Assembly: GCA_014529385.2 (NCBI GenBank)
Contig: CM043971.1
Coordinates: 58,291,709 to 58,355,708, forward strand
Origin: Adiantum capillus-veneris
Lineage: Eukaryota > Streptophyta > Polypodiopsida > Polypodiales > Pteridaceae
Direction of reading: 5' to 3'
Length of the DNA: 64,000 nt
Part shown: piece by piece, positions 42,963-52,933 of the stretch
How positions within the stretch are numbered: the first letter of the stretch is position 1
How the letters are laid out: the number at the start of each line of letters is the position of its first letter
Made by a program: the position numbers and the translations under genes
The notes under the pieces: model-generated
Told to the model about the DNA's origin: nothing
Seen by the model: only the letters and a program-made list of their open reading frames with translations
Databases searched by the model: none

Positions 42963-43937
42963 GATGCTATTGATGCTGGTGTTGGGTATTGAAGTACTGC
43001 AGGGGTACTAAGGTTCTATGTTGAGGTCGATGATATCGACGAGGTGTTGATGGTCTATGTCAACAACGATGATGTTGACATGGGGTACTGTTGGTCTATG
43101 TCGATGATGTCGACAACGGGTACTGCTCGTCTATTTGACGACGACTACGACCGTCACGGACACGACAATGTCGCCGTGATGACGACGACGACACGAGGCT
43201 AGGACTGAAATCTGAAAACGCTAGGGCTGAAAATTGAGATCGTTGGGAATCTGATGCGATCGGGTACGGTCGTTCTAAGGGCTGAGAACTGAAAACGTTG
43301 ACTGATCCGTAAGGCTGAGAACCGGTGCTGATGTAAGGGCTGAAAATGCGATACTATGTAGTGACGATGACGATGACGATGACGACTGATGATTGATGAC
43401 GACGATGGTCGTTGTCAAGTCAAGGACCTGCGATGACGATGACAATGACAATGTCGACGATGACAGCGTCAAGGCGCGATGGATGGCTTTCTGGCGAGGA
43501 TCTGCTGTTGGGAATGGAATTGGGGATGCGATGAGGCGAAAGGGATGGTACTGTTGCAAAAACGCTGGTGGCTGAAATCTGCTCCAAAAACGCTAGTGCT
43601 GCTCGGATACTGCTCTGAGAGAGAGACCACCTGGCGGGTGCAACACTTGGTGCACCACCTTGTGTTGCCTCCTCTGCCTCTACTAAGTGCCCAATGGGTT
43701 TCTTTTATAGTTTCTTAGCAATTTGCCCTACCTACTTTTCCAACAAGTCACTTATTAATAAATAAGTGAAAAATGTGTATTGTGGCAAAAAGGGTTCTAT
43801 GCTCTTCTGGAAAATGCTCATGCTAAAATGATTGTACAGTGCAAGAGAGGGTATGCAACTATGACCAGCCTGGGTATGCACGTCCTGCTAGAGGCTCACA
43901 AAGTGCCAGGCTCAGTCCTGATGCTAGACCATGGCAG
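42963..43937 (-). repeat. F/J-type LTR piece O
   Basis: Minus-strand LTR-like block: CTGAAAACGCTAGGGCTGAA units (43207-43600), TTTCTTAGCAATTTGCCCTA and AAGTCACTTATTAATAAATA shared with J and F, and a GAC/GAT-rich stretch at 43140-43470. It ends where hAT copy 2 begins. Confidence 0.65.
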
Positions 43938-44165
43938 CACAGTAACAAGGAACGGGCGAAACGGCTGCTTACCGTACCGAAACGGCGTTCCAGTCGGCCG
44001 AAGCTGGCGAAACGAGGACGAGAACGGATAGACGTTCCGGATGCGGCACCTGATAGCGGAACGGTTGGAATGGCCTACTAGAATAGGGAGAATAGGCCGG
44101 AACGGCCGGGGAGAACGGGCGCGCAGCAGTTTCAAATTTTGAAAACGGATGGGCGCCAGGCTGTT

Positions 44166-44241
44166 TGGGGGGGGGGGGGGGGGAGGGGGGGGGCGGTTCA
44201 CACTTAAGCTTGCAAGACTCCCCGGCGGGGGGGGGGGGGGT
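44166..44241 (+). repeat. Poly-G tracts
   Basis: Two G-runs (about 44166-44193, interrupted once by A, and 44228-44240) in the hAT leader. Such runs can fold as G-quadruplexes and are also prone to assembly error. Confidence 0.85.
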
Positions 44242-44531
44242 CCTTTTTTCTATAAAACTCACCCTCACCCCTCACACTTTCATATGCCTCACTCTCAAGC
44301 TTGAGCCTCGAAGCCACTCTCTCTCACCTTCCCTCTCAAGCTTGAAGTGCCGAGCGGCAAGCCACTCTCACTCTCACCCTCTCTCTCTCAAGCTTGAAGC
44401 GTCAAGCCACTCTCACCCTCTCTCTCAAACTTGAAGCCACAAGCTCTCAAGCTCCCTCCCTCCATCGGACATCCCTCTCTCTCGAGTTTCAAGTCTCAAG
44501 GCTCAATCCTCAAGCCTCAAGCGCCATCAAT

Positions 44532-45067
44532 ATGGCACAAGCTTCCGCATCACATGAAGGTTCCTCGGTTGTTAAGAGAGGAAAGAAGGATGAGCCTCCA
44601 TGGTGGGATGAGGTGCATTCCGAAGTGTTGGGCAAAGACGGCGGTGCAAGATCATGGACGTGCAAACTATGTGGCTTGCACCGCAAATCCCGGACAAGCA
44701 AGTCTCGAGCACACCTCCTTCATGTAGTGGGGGAGCAAGTGAAGCATTGCAAGAATGTTGATGGCCGAGAAGAAGAAGGAGCTTGAGATCAAGGATGCCA
44801 TTATGAGAGCCAAAGCAAATGATCGACCCAAGCGGCAAGCCATCGATCCCAATCACTTGGGTTTTCCTTCTTCTACCCTTATTCGCAAGATTCCGTTGGA
44901 GGTAGTAGTGCGGCGGCTCAAACATCATTTCAAACGATTTTACCCTCTCTTCCCACCCATCGTTAACGAACTCTAGATGCGTCATGGGATCCAAAAAAGG
45001 AGGAGGATGTGGATGCCTATGTTGCCCAGTTTTTTTATCACGACCATATCCCTTTCATAAAGGCTCG
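44532..45067 (+). pseudogene. hAT transposase exon 1 (BED finger)
   Basis: ATG at 44532 gives MAQASASHEGSSVVKRGKKD. The BED finger is WWDEVHSEVLGKDGGARSWT and CKLCGLHRKSRTSKSRAHLL; the conserved His/Cys (KHCKNV) follows. A frame break lies near 44757, after which MAEKKKELEIKDAIMRAKAN continues the protein. It ends DPKKEEDVDAYVAQFFYHDH with a GTAAGT donor at 45068, the same splice point as copy 1. The remaining exons are absent. Confidence 0.8.
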
Positions 45068-45170
45068 GTAAGTTCCAAGTTCTCAATGCTTATACATATT
45101 ATGACCATAACTAGTATGTCCATTGTCCATTCAACATTGTCTTGACTCTTGACATTTGTGACATGCATGT

Positions 45171-45476
45171 GCTTCAGGACTTGCTCGTCGCCAACAGCCA
45201 ATCGTGAAACCCGAATCAGTCCTGCAAGCCTAGCTTTGTGCGTACCTTCTTGCTGCCTCCATCGTCCCTGTCAGCTTGCACTTGCGCTCGTCTCCAGCCC
45301 TTCGCCATAGGCATGTTCATCATTTGCTGCAGGTTGCCTACTTGCACGCTGCTCCACTTCCTCATCATGTCGCTGGTGCTGCACATCACTGATGTTTTTC
45401 CCTCTCCTTGCCCTACCACTTGTCACCGACATCATCAACTCCCAACGGCTTGCTCGTTACAGAGGTAGCCTGATTT

Positions 45477-45531
<55 letters not shown>

Positions 45532-46216
45532 TGACTTCCATGGTACCGCATCACCTCCATCAACACAGAGCTTGTTGGGACTGCCGTCTCTGCTTGGAGA
45601 AGGCTGCTTCTGCAACCTTGCTTCTCCTCCTCCTGATGCTGCAAACTCTCTAGCAGTTGTTCAGGCGTTTCTCCCTATGTCGGCCTTGTTGGTCCATCGG
45701 CGCCCTGCGTGCTTCAGGTTTGGTTACCTTCATTCTGTTATGTTGCTTTTCCTTTCCTTTTTTCTATTTGTTATGCTCTTCGTTTTGTGTGGGTGTGTGT
45801 ATGCGTGTTCCTTTTGTTTCCCTCCCAGGGCTAGCTTCCTGGGGTGCGTATGTGTGTTCGTGTTGTGTGGGTGTGCGTATGTGTGTTCCTTTTGTGTGGG
45901 TGTGTGTATGTTCCTTTTGTTGCGCTCCCAGGGCTAGCTTCCGGGTGTGCGTGCGTGTGGGTTTGTGTGCATGGAAGCTTGTCATTAGAGTTTGTATGGC
46001 TATGTGTTTGAGTGGTTTCCTTTGAGAGCTGGCTTTTGGGGGCAGTGTGTGCGTGAAAGCTAGTCCTTCAAGTTTGTCTTGTTTTTGGTTTGCTTTTTCG
46101 CTTCTGTTGATTTATTTTTCCTTTTGTTTACTTTCCTTTCTTTCCATTGGCGTCTTTTGGGCTTTATTGTTTCGGCTTGGGTTGGGGTGCTCTTGTGACC
46201 CGGTTGGTTTAGTGGT
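45171..46216. other. Unassigned CT/GT-rich block, with (CT)n
   Basis: Pyrimidine- and GT-rich sequence with a (CT)n tract at 45480-45526 and TGTGTGGGTGTG-type stretches at 45785-45965. Element Q's target duplication implies it was once contiguous with 49969-50740. No coding pattern recognised. Confidence 0.4.
45480..45526 (+). repeat. (CT)n microsatellite
   Basis: About 23 uninterrupted CT units. Confidence 0.95.
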
Positions 46217-46813
46217 TGTCACAAGCTTGGGCGCCCCAAGTCTATAATCTGTCGCGACACGAGAGAGAGATTTACTTAAAAGTACTTCACAGACAATTCA
46301 CAATTTAATTTCGAGGCGACACGGCCCGGTGTAGTTCCGTGCCCAGAGGTATTAGCCCCAAAGACTGGCGTCCCTTTCGGTATTTCTTTTATATTAATGC
46401 TTGATCAAAGTTATAACTGCCCGCGGGACCTTTGCTCTCAATCTCTACGTCCAGATGCTCTGAAGAATGAGGCCCTTGGGCCCTTTTTATTCTTACAAGG
46501 GATGCCAAAAGCAAAGCCCCAATAGCAATTAAAAACTCAAAAGCAATGAGTCCCAAAAGCTTCTGTTTCCAAAAGACCATAGCAAATTGTGGAAATCCGT
46601 ACAGGCTACCAGGTCATCAGTCATCGCAAAAAGCGGGATGCCGTACAGGCTGCCACGCAATCTGTCAACGCGTTTCATGGGCGTCCGGACTCCGTACGGT
46701 TGCCACGTCTGCATGTTGTACAGTCTGCCACGTCATCTACTGCGACGTTTTCTGTTCGTATTGTTGTTTGTATTGTCTGGCCGAGCAGTACTGCCACGTT
46801 ATCATTTTGTGAC
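46217..46813 (-). repeat. 3' LTR of Q
   Basis: 597 bp; minus strand starts TGTCACAAAATGATAACGTGG and ends CAAGCTTGTGACA. Carries a single copy of the end that is tripled in the 5' LTR. Confidence 0.85.
46349..46394 (-). promoter_or_regulatory. Shared LTR core-promoter motif, copy 9
   Basis: Minus strand TATAAAAGAAATACCGAAAG then GGACGCCAGTCTTTGGGGC, in the 3' LTR of Q. Confidence 0.65.
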
Positions 46814-46826
46814 ATACCCCTCTCTT

Positions 46827-47799
46827 GAAAGAATTGTTATCACCCTCGATTACGCATGCAAAGAGGCCATAAACCAATTCTGTAGACACTGACTCTAAGT
46901 ACCGACGCACTAGACAACACACATCCAACACTTGTACAGAGACGACAGTCACATCACGCCACATTCTGATCACAGTCAAATCATATTGAATCTAGGACCG
47001 CGATTCTTGGCGATGTATTTTGCAATCGCATCTAGATCCGCATCGAACCTCACTAATGTCGATTCAACTAATCCCATATCGCGATCATGTCCATGGATTT
47101 TGAGATCGAAATGCTGCAGTCATTTGGTCAATCATTCCACTCCAGCACTGTCGTGTGCGAGTAATCATTTCCAGGGATCCCATGTCGAAGTACTTATTTC
47201 ATAAAGTCATGCAGCAGAATACTGTAAGCACATCAGTATCCCTCAAGTCCAAAGGGAATCAGTGACTTTATTCCATCTAGGTAATCTGCGACAAAGGAGC
47301 AGACTAACTCCCCTCTTGTGCAGTCCCGCCTGCAGCAGATTCAACCCGCTGATCTGTGGGAACTCTTGGAATAGCCATAGCTAGACCAAAAGCGTCGAGG
47401 TAAAGTTCCAAATTTGAGGAGTATCATCCATTTCGCATTCAATGCCGGATGGTTCTTAACTAAGAACCACCGTTCACTTAACCTTTCTCTTTCTTGTCTT
47501 GGAAAGCCTGTATCTGTTTCAAGAAGAGTATCTTCTCGCTCTTTTTTATTTCAGGTTCATCCGGGAGCTATCACTGCTCCAAAGCCATCATCATCATCTC
47601 ATAATCATGTTATATGCACAAATAACACGTTCTTCCATACAACATTGGTTTCATCCAAAAATTCAAATCTTCTTCCAAAAAGTTTTATTTCATAAATTCA
47701 TACAGCAAAATAATGCTAATTCATCCATAATGTTCTATCGAAAATCTGTTCTGGAACGAGTATCTCCTCGTCCCATTGTATTTCCATTCTGTCAGTCGT
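46827..47799 (-). other. Q: noncoding or unrecognised internal region
   Basis: Lies between polypurine tract and gag end. No pol domain recognised on either strand. Short open stretches have no family signature. Confidence 0.4.
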
Positions 47800-49180
47800 G
47801 CTTATTCTTGTGCCTTAGTCATCCTTATTCTTGTGCCTTGTTGGGGAACCGTGCAGCGATATGTCCTTGTTGTCCACATTCAAAACACTTTCCTGCTTTG
47901 AAATATTCATTTCTCTGGTCTTCTGTCAGTCGAGATTGTGTGTCTGTCTGTTTCTATTGTGACTTGTTGAAGGTTCATCTGGTGGGAAAGTCAAGTCACC
48001 CAAATGCATAGCGAATCCCCGCTTAGCATGTCCCATCAATTGTTGAATGGACTCTGACTTCTTCTCAAGACAGTAGTCTCGAATTTCATTGGGAAGTCGA
48101 TACAACAAAACCGTTCAATCTGCTCCTTAAAACTGATCTTCTTGAAAGAAGAAGGTCGGAAGGAAAGTATCCCAAATTTTTTCACAGTAATTATCCAAAG
48201 TGTCACCCCTGATCATCCGAAGGTGGTTCCAATCGGTTCTCACATCTCATTCGTACTCTTGAGTGAGCCGTGGAGAAACAAAAAGTTTCTTGAATTTCAG
48301 CAACTTTGTCGGTGCTGCTTTTCTTAACAAAAGAGTGGACCACCACGTCCGTGCATTGCCTTTCAAAAAGGATGTTGCCCGTCTAATCTTTGAGTGCTCT
48401 GTATAGCGGCCTCCAAAAAATGCTATATCAAACTGTTGGATACAGGCTAAAGCCTTAGGAGCATCTTGAAACCCTGAAAAGGTTTCAAACTTTACTGCTT
48501 GCCCACCTCTTTGAATTCCTTGGCCTTCTTGCCCTTGTCATCGAGAAAATCATACTGATTGGCTCTGTAAAAGTGCTTCCTTTTTTAATAAAACATATAG
48601 TCCGCTCATGGTTTCTTACCCTTTCTGTCCTCATCACTCGAGTCAGAAAAGGATGAGCTATTCAAGCTGTCAGAAGAAGATGAGGACGAACTGGACAATG
48701 CTTTGAAGCGTATATGCTTCTTCTATTTTCTTGCTTTCTCAAAAGAGGATATTTGGCCCAAGTAACCAGGGAAGTCAATTCCCTTGTTTAAGTTTCTGCA
48801 GTTGCTTCTCCTTTGACCCAAATAGTTGGTTGACTCGTTTTTCGACAATGTCCTCGAGTTCATCTTTAGTAAACATCCATGGGGTTGGAGGTTTCTTGAT
48901 TGCTGGTTTTATTGGTGACTCAATGGCTTTCTGCCAATGAGTATGCACTTCATCCATCGGATGCCGGGTCATTGGCATATTGTGGGTCCTTGGCAAACTG
49001 GGCATTTGCTTTGCGCACTCATCAACCTGCTATTGACGTTGCATCTCCATGAGTTGATATTGCGTAGGCCGAGGTGGCCCGTATTCGTTCTCTGCTAATC
49101 CACTTGAACTTTCCGTACCGCTTCCCGTTTTCGAGGTGGCAAGAGGAGTCGTCTGATTCTTGCATGAATCCATGTGTGTC
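47800..49180 (-). pseudogene. Q: gag
   Basis: D-type gag: ENEYGPPRPTQYQLMEMQRQ near 49030-49110 (D has REYGPPRPTQTEQQEMERRQ), FTKDELEDIVEKRVNQLFGS, a Ser/Asp-rich stretch near 48650-48700, capsid FKGNARTWWSTLL-type region near 48330-48370, IRDYCLEKKSESIQQLMGHA, and a knuckle-like CFECGQQGHIAA near 47855-47900. Fossil, several breaks. Confidence 0.75.
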
Positions 49181-49227
49181 GCGAGAAGAAGGATCAGATT
49201 GCCCGGTAGAAGAGAAATAGGCCGTGT

Positions 49228-49519
49228 GCTCTGATACTAGTGTCACAAGCTTGGGCACCCCAAGTCTATAATCTCTCGCGACACGAGAGAGATTCACTTA
49301 AAAAAACTTCACAGACAATTGCTCTGATACCATTGTCACAAGCTTGGGCACCCCAAGTCTATAATCTCTCGCGACACGAGAGAGATTCACTTAAACAAAC
49401 TTCACAGACAATTGCTCTGATACCATTGTCACAAGCTTGGGAACCCTAAGTCTAAAATCTGTTGCGGCACGAGAGAGAGAGAGATTCACTTAAAAATACC
49501 TTACAGACAATTCATAGTT
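49228..49519 (-). repeat. 93-bp tandem triplication of LTR end plus primer site
   Basis: GCTCTGATAC starts at 49228, 49321 and 49414, and TGTCACAAGC at 49241, 49334 and 49427, an exact 93-bp period. Each unit on the minus strand contains the LTR end (AAGCTTGTGACA), a spacer base or two, and TGGTATCAGAGC or TAGTATCAGAGC, then the next U5 stretch. So three potential LTR-end/primer-site modules stand in series. Confidence 0.9.
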
Positions 49520-49968
49520 CAAATTTCGAGGCGACACGGCCCGATGTAGTTCTAGCCCAGAGGTATTGGCCCCAAAGATTGGCACCCCTTTTGGTTTTTC
49601 TTTTATATTAATGCTTGATCAAAGTTACAAGTGTCCGCGGGACCTCTGCTCTTAGACTTTACCTCCAAATGCTCTAAAGAGTGAGGCCCTTGGGCCCTTT
49701 TTATTCTTATAAGGGATGCCAAAAGCAGAGGCCCAAAAGCAGTTAAACTCAAAAGTAATGAGTCCCAAAAGATTCTATTCCCAAAATCTGCCAGCAAAAA
49801 GCACCAGCACAAATTGTGGAAATGCGTACAGGCTGCCACGTCATCAGTCAACGCAAAAAGTGGGTTTCCGTGCAGCCACGTCAGCAGTTTGTCAGCCTGT
49901 TTCACGGGCGTCCATACGGCTGCCATGTCAGCATGCCATACAGCCTTCCATGTCATCATTTTGTGACA
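49241..49968 (-). repeat. 5' LTR of Q (with repeated end)
   Basis: Minus strand starts TGTCACAAAATGATGACATGG at 49968. The basic LTR runs to 49427 (542 bp); two additional end modules extend it to 49241. Confidence 0.85.
49567..49610 (-). promoter_or_regulatory. Shared LTR core-promoter motif, copy 10
   Basis: Minus strand TATAAAAGAAAAACCAAAAG then GGGTGCCAATCTTTGGGGCC, in the 5' LTR of Q. Confidence 0.6.
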
Positions 49969-50625
49969 ATGGTTGGCTAGCTACTTTTCTCTCTGCTCGC
50001 TCTACCCAGATTCTTCAGCCGGTTTTCACTTGGATGCTGATTCCAATGCCTCCTACACTGTCTTCAATAGGTTCTCTCTCCAAATATGGTCTTTAGGAGC
50101 CACCTTCAGCAAGTGGACTGTTCTCTATTCATATCGAAAGCTTCTAGTCAACTCCGGTGCAACGCTTTGCTACCCACCTTGTGCCATCCTCCTGCAGTTT
50201 TTTTGGTGATGTTAGCCATCTCTTTACCCCATCTTCGTCACCAACTGCTCTCTACCTTCTGTTCCTCCATCGGGCATCTGCCCTGCGCCGAGCTTCTTGT
50301 AGTTGCTCTCTGTCATCTTCACCGCTGGTGTCTTTTGGTGGCTACGGTTCTTGATCTACAGTTGCTGAATGGGCTTTTGGTCGAAGTGCCTATCTTTTAG
50401 AGGCTACTATCACCGTCTCAAATTAGCTGGCCATGGCATTTTTACTCTCTTTAGGAGAGGTTTTTTACCCTGGCTTCCCTTCTTTACCATTTGGCCATGT
50501 GCCTCGTTGCCAGTTTTCTGTTTGAAGCCTTCGGGTTTGCTATAAACAGTGATGTACTTGCCCTCAGAATAGGCACCATTTGGGCGTTCTAGGGGATTTT
50601 CAAGTAACAGAAGCTGCCTCTTTTC

Positions 50626-50677
<52 letters not shown>

Positions 50678-50740
50678 GTGTATGGACAGCCCAAAAAAAT
50701 AGTGTGATTCCCACGATCGAAGTGGTGTAAAACAATGACA
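49969..50740. other. Unassigned block right of Q, with (GA)n
   Basis: Continues 46216 before Q inserted. Pyrimidine-rich, no coding pattern recognised. A (GA)n tract lies at 50631-50675. Confidence 0.4.
50631..50675 (+). repeat. (GA)n microsatellite
   Basis: About 22 GA units. Confidence 0.95.
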
Positions 50741-50923
50741 ATCGTACGGTGCTGACGTGGTAGGCCGTACATGATGACATGACAACTTTTTAGCACCAGA
50801 TATGGAAGCAGTTGATTTATCAGTTTTTGGGGAGTTAGTTTTTAGCATACTGCTTTGGCCCTGGACGCCTAGCTTTTGGGCCCAGTTGCTTTTGTGTCTC
50901 CCTACAAATTAGAGCCTTGGGGG

Positions 50924-51075
50924 CATAGTTACCCGGAACGGGAAATTGGAACGGGGAACGGCAACCGGTAGGAACTGCCATTCCCTATTTCGGACACTCA
51001 CGTCTGAAACATGGAACGAGGATTTGGAACGGGAAGCTAAATTGGGAACGGGGAACGGCGACCTGAAAATGGTCA
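50924..51075 (+). mobile_element. hAT terminal fragment, copy 3
   Basis: Begins CATAGTTACCCGGAACGGG and continues with GGAACGGGGAACGGCAACCG-type motifs, as in the subterminal regions of copies 1 and 2. No transposase and no opposite terminus found, so only an end remains, or it is a tiny internally deleted derivative. Confidence 0.65.
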
Positions 51076-51153
51076 TTGGGTCTACTCTGGCGAATTAGTG
51101 CATGGTTGCACAATTGCAGATTAGACTCCGTGGCTATTGTACTTTGTGACTAT

Positions 51154-51197
51154 TAATACAAAAAGAAGTACCGAAAGGGGTGCTAGACTTGGGGGCA
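51154..51197 (+). promoter_or_regulatory. Shared LTR core-promoter motif, copy 11
   Basis: AATACAAAAAGAAGTACCGA then AAGGGGTGCTAGACTTGGGG in LTR K. Confidence 0.6.
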
Positions 51198-51336
51198 AAG
51201 CATCTAGAAGTGAAACTCCGTCACGTTGTGTTGCGACTACTACATTTTGGTTCAAAGTTAAAATTGTTGAAGGTTTTCAGTTCTAATTGTGTGTTTGTTG
51301 TGGAATTACCGCCTTGTCAGTGCCAAGCCGTTGTAA

Positions 51337-51348
51337 TGGTACAAGAGC
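51337..51348 (+). promoter_or_regulatory. Primer-binding site after LTR K
   Basis: TGGTACAAGAGC, near-match to the Met-tRNA complement. Confidence 0.6.
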
Positions 51349-51385
51349 TCTATACATGGCATGGATCATGACAGGAATGGGAAGG

Positions 51386-52183
51386 TGTCACGTACTCATT
51401 GCACTTGAGCCACGTGGAGAAGCTACTGCTACAGGTCAGCATCCGTCTTAGTTAGTATAGCTTAGGATCTAGCCTAGCACTTTGTGAGCCACTAGAAGGA
51501 CATGCATGATCAGGCAGGTCGATAGTTGCATACCCTCACTTGCACAATACAGTCATAAAGTCGCCTTGTATGTGAACAATCACTTATAATAAAAACCTCC
51601 TTAAAACCCAGTCGTGGGGGGGCATGAGACCGCTCAACCTACCTTTTTGACCCTTTATATGTGAGCCTGGGGCTATCCCTTAGGCCATCAGAACCCAGTA
51701 CCCGCAGGGCATCCAACACCCACAATCATCCTCAGCATCCCTAGCGTTTTGCACCACAGCCAGCGTTTCCAAGTTCAGCCCATTGTTTTCAGAATTCAGC
51801 ACCAGTGTTATCAGCCCTTAGCCTCATCGCCATTGGCAATACCCTCATCATTAGATCCATGGCATTTTGGCATTAGCATCAGGACCTAGCGTTTTTGCAG
51901 TCATCCGTATGAAGCACTCCTTATTTATCATTGAGCATTTAGCCATTGTATTATTAGCATTTGTGCAAGTAATCTGAAGCAAGTACTTACTTTGGCAACA
52001 GAGAAGGGGGCCTCTTGAGGGTGGTTAGAACCCGACATGCGGTGTTGTCTCTCTTTCTCTCTCGCTCTGCCTCTCTTTCATTGTGTTCAGTTTAGTTCTC
52101 TCAAGTGAAGTAAAATAACCTTGTATTTGTGCGAAGTACTATATTTGAGCTAAAATCCTTAAACCCTTCCGCTGCACTTGACC
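51386..52183 (+). repeat. LTR L (F/J-related, plus strand)
   Basis: 798 bp from TGTCACGTACTCATTGCAC (compare J minus strand TGTCACATACGCATTGCAC) to GCACTTGACC, followed by primer-site-like TTGTATCAAAGC (52185-52196). Internal AGCGTTTT blocks (51740-51900) are the complement of the AAACGCT blocks in F and H. Confidence 0.75.
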
Positions 52184-52500
52184 TTTGTATCAAAGCTTTG
52201 GATGTGCTTCAGTCCCGCGAACTCAAGGGAAGAATCAAGAACCCAAGGAACCTCTCTTGGATTTTTTTCTCTCTATATCAAAGAAGGTTCGCGACCCTGC
52301 CTCGGACTAATACGTGTTGCCTACATATATTAGCTACTCCCACCCTTAGTCCATTGCGCATTGGGCGCCTTGCTGTCTTCATCACTATGTTTTTGAAGGA
52401 AGATCGGCATCGGATACATGAAGCTCCAGATCTTGAGTACCAAGATCTAGTAGCCTTGTATGCGGATGGGGAAGGAGTTGGAGACGGGATTCCTTAGTAT
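52184..52500 (+). other. Leader remnant downstream of LTR L
   Basis: Contains CTACTCCCACCCTTAGTCCA, similar to E's leader near 18398 (CCACTCCCACCCTTACTTTA). An open piece, FLKEDRHRIHEAPDLEYQDL, recurs in 41800-41925 (minus). Probably the 5' internal part of an LTR element. Confidence 0.45.
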
Positions 52501-52933
52501 CAACATGTGGAACATAGCCTTTGTGTGGTTCTTGTTTGTTCTTTGCCATGGAGTCTGTGACTGGAAGGATCTATCACCCTTTTGACACATCAATGATCAA
52601 CAAATCACCTAAGAAGAGAGATCCCTAGCCGGTAATTGCTGCCACAGGTCTGAGAAGGTACGGTTGGAAGTCTCTTCTGCATTCGCATTTGCATGTAGCG
52701 TGCATTTTTTATTTTTATTTTTATCTACAGAATTGCAGCATGCTAATCTTATGATTCTTCTGCTGTTTAGTGTCAACTTGGCTGTAGTGGCATTCCCTTG
52801 AGTTGTGTTACATTTAAATATATGTCCACCTCTTTGAAGTTTTGAGTTCAACATTGTTGACTATTTTATTCTCAAGTGTGTGTTGGTAGTTTTGGATGAG
52901 CATTTACTCAGATCATTCTCTCTGTGTTTGCAG
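52501..52933 (+). other. Intron end before lipase exon D
   Basis: AT-rich sequence with T-runs (52700-52730, 52855-52870) and the acceptor TGTGTTTGCAG at 52923-52933. No repeat recognised. Confidence 0.55.

Larger units (their letters stand above)
43938..45170 (+). mobile_element. hAT DNA transposon, copy 2 (5' part only)
   Basis: Starts at terminus CACAGTAACAAGGAACGG (43938), then GGAACG-type subterminal repeats, G-rich tracts, a TATA box (TCTATAAAAC, 44249-44258), CAAGCTTGA-type leader repeats and transposase exon 1. Homology to copy 1 ends soon after the exon-1 donor; DUF659 and the 3' end are missing, so it cannot move itself. Confidence 0.8.
46217..49968 (-). mobile_element. LTR element Q: gag-only, D-related
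   Basis: 3.75-kb minus-strand element. 3' LTR 46217-46813, polypurine tract (minus CAAGAGAGGGGTA, 46814-46826), gag (about 47800-49180), primer site, and a 5' LTR (49241-49968) whose end is present three times. Flanks GTGGT and ATGGT fit a target duplication with one mismatch. No RT, RNase H or integrase seen in the 1-kb stretch 46827-47800. Gag homologous to D. Coding part broken with several breaks; ends look whole. Confidence 0.8.
50741..51336 (+). repeat. LTR K, carrying a hAT terminal fragment
   Basis: Plus-strand LTR: TGACGTGG/ATGACATGAC-rich start, AGTTGCTTTTGTGTC and GAGCCTTGGGG U3 blocks like those of D and Q, core motif at 51154, end CCGTTGTAA at 51336. A hAT end (50924 to about 51075) lies in its U3. 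The left boundary is approximate. Confidence 0.6.
36587..52933 (+). other. 16,347-bp intron of the lipase gene
   Basis: Bounded by GTATGG at 36587 and TTTGCAG at 52933, with matching codon phase. It contains fossils M and R, LTR N, several LTR pieces, a hAT copy, element Q, LTRs K and L. Intron remnants free of recognised repeats: 36587-37140 and 52501-52933. Splicing of this intron is inferred from protein continuity (..KKISSQR then YFRYSINEHGT); transcript reads would confirm it. Confidence 0.75.

Noticed and set aside
43275-43559. Ser-rich minus-strand open frame
   Set aside because: Produced by the GAC/GAT simple repeats inside LTR piece O.
45527-46025. Open frames in the GT/CT-rich block
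   Set aside because: Cys/Phe/Val-rich translation of TGTGTG-type low-complexity DNA; overlapping frames are equally open and no motif is seen.
49228-49519. CRISPR-like array because of the regular 93-bp period
   Set aside because: Units are identical along their whole length without variable spacers, and consist of LTR-end sequence in a plant genome.
52896-52933. ATG at 52896 as start of the lipase protein
   Set aside because: The first residues (MSIYSDHSLCVC) are intronic; a TTTGCAG acceptor at 52933 and phase match with exon C at 36586 explain the exon better.
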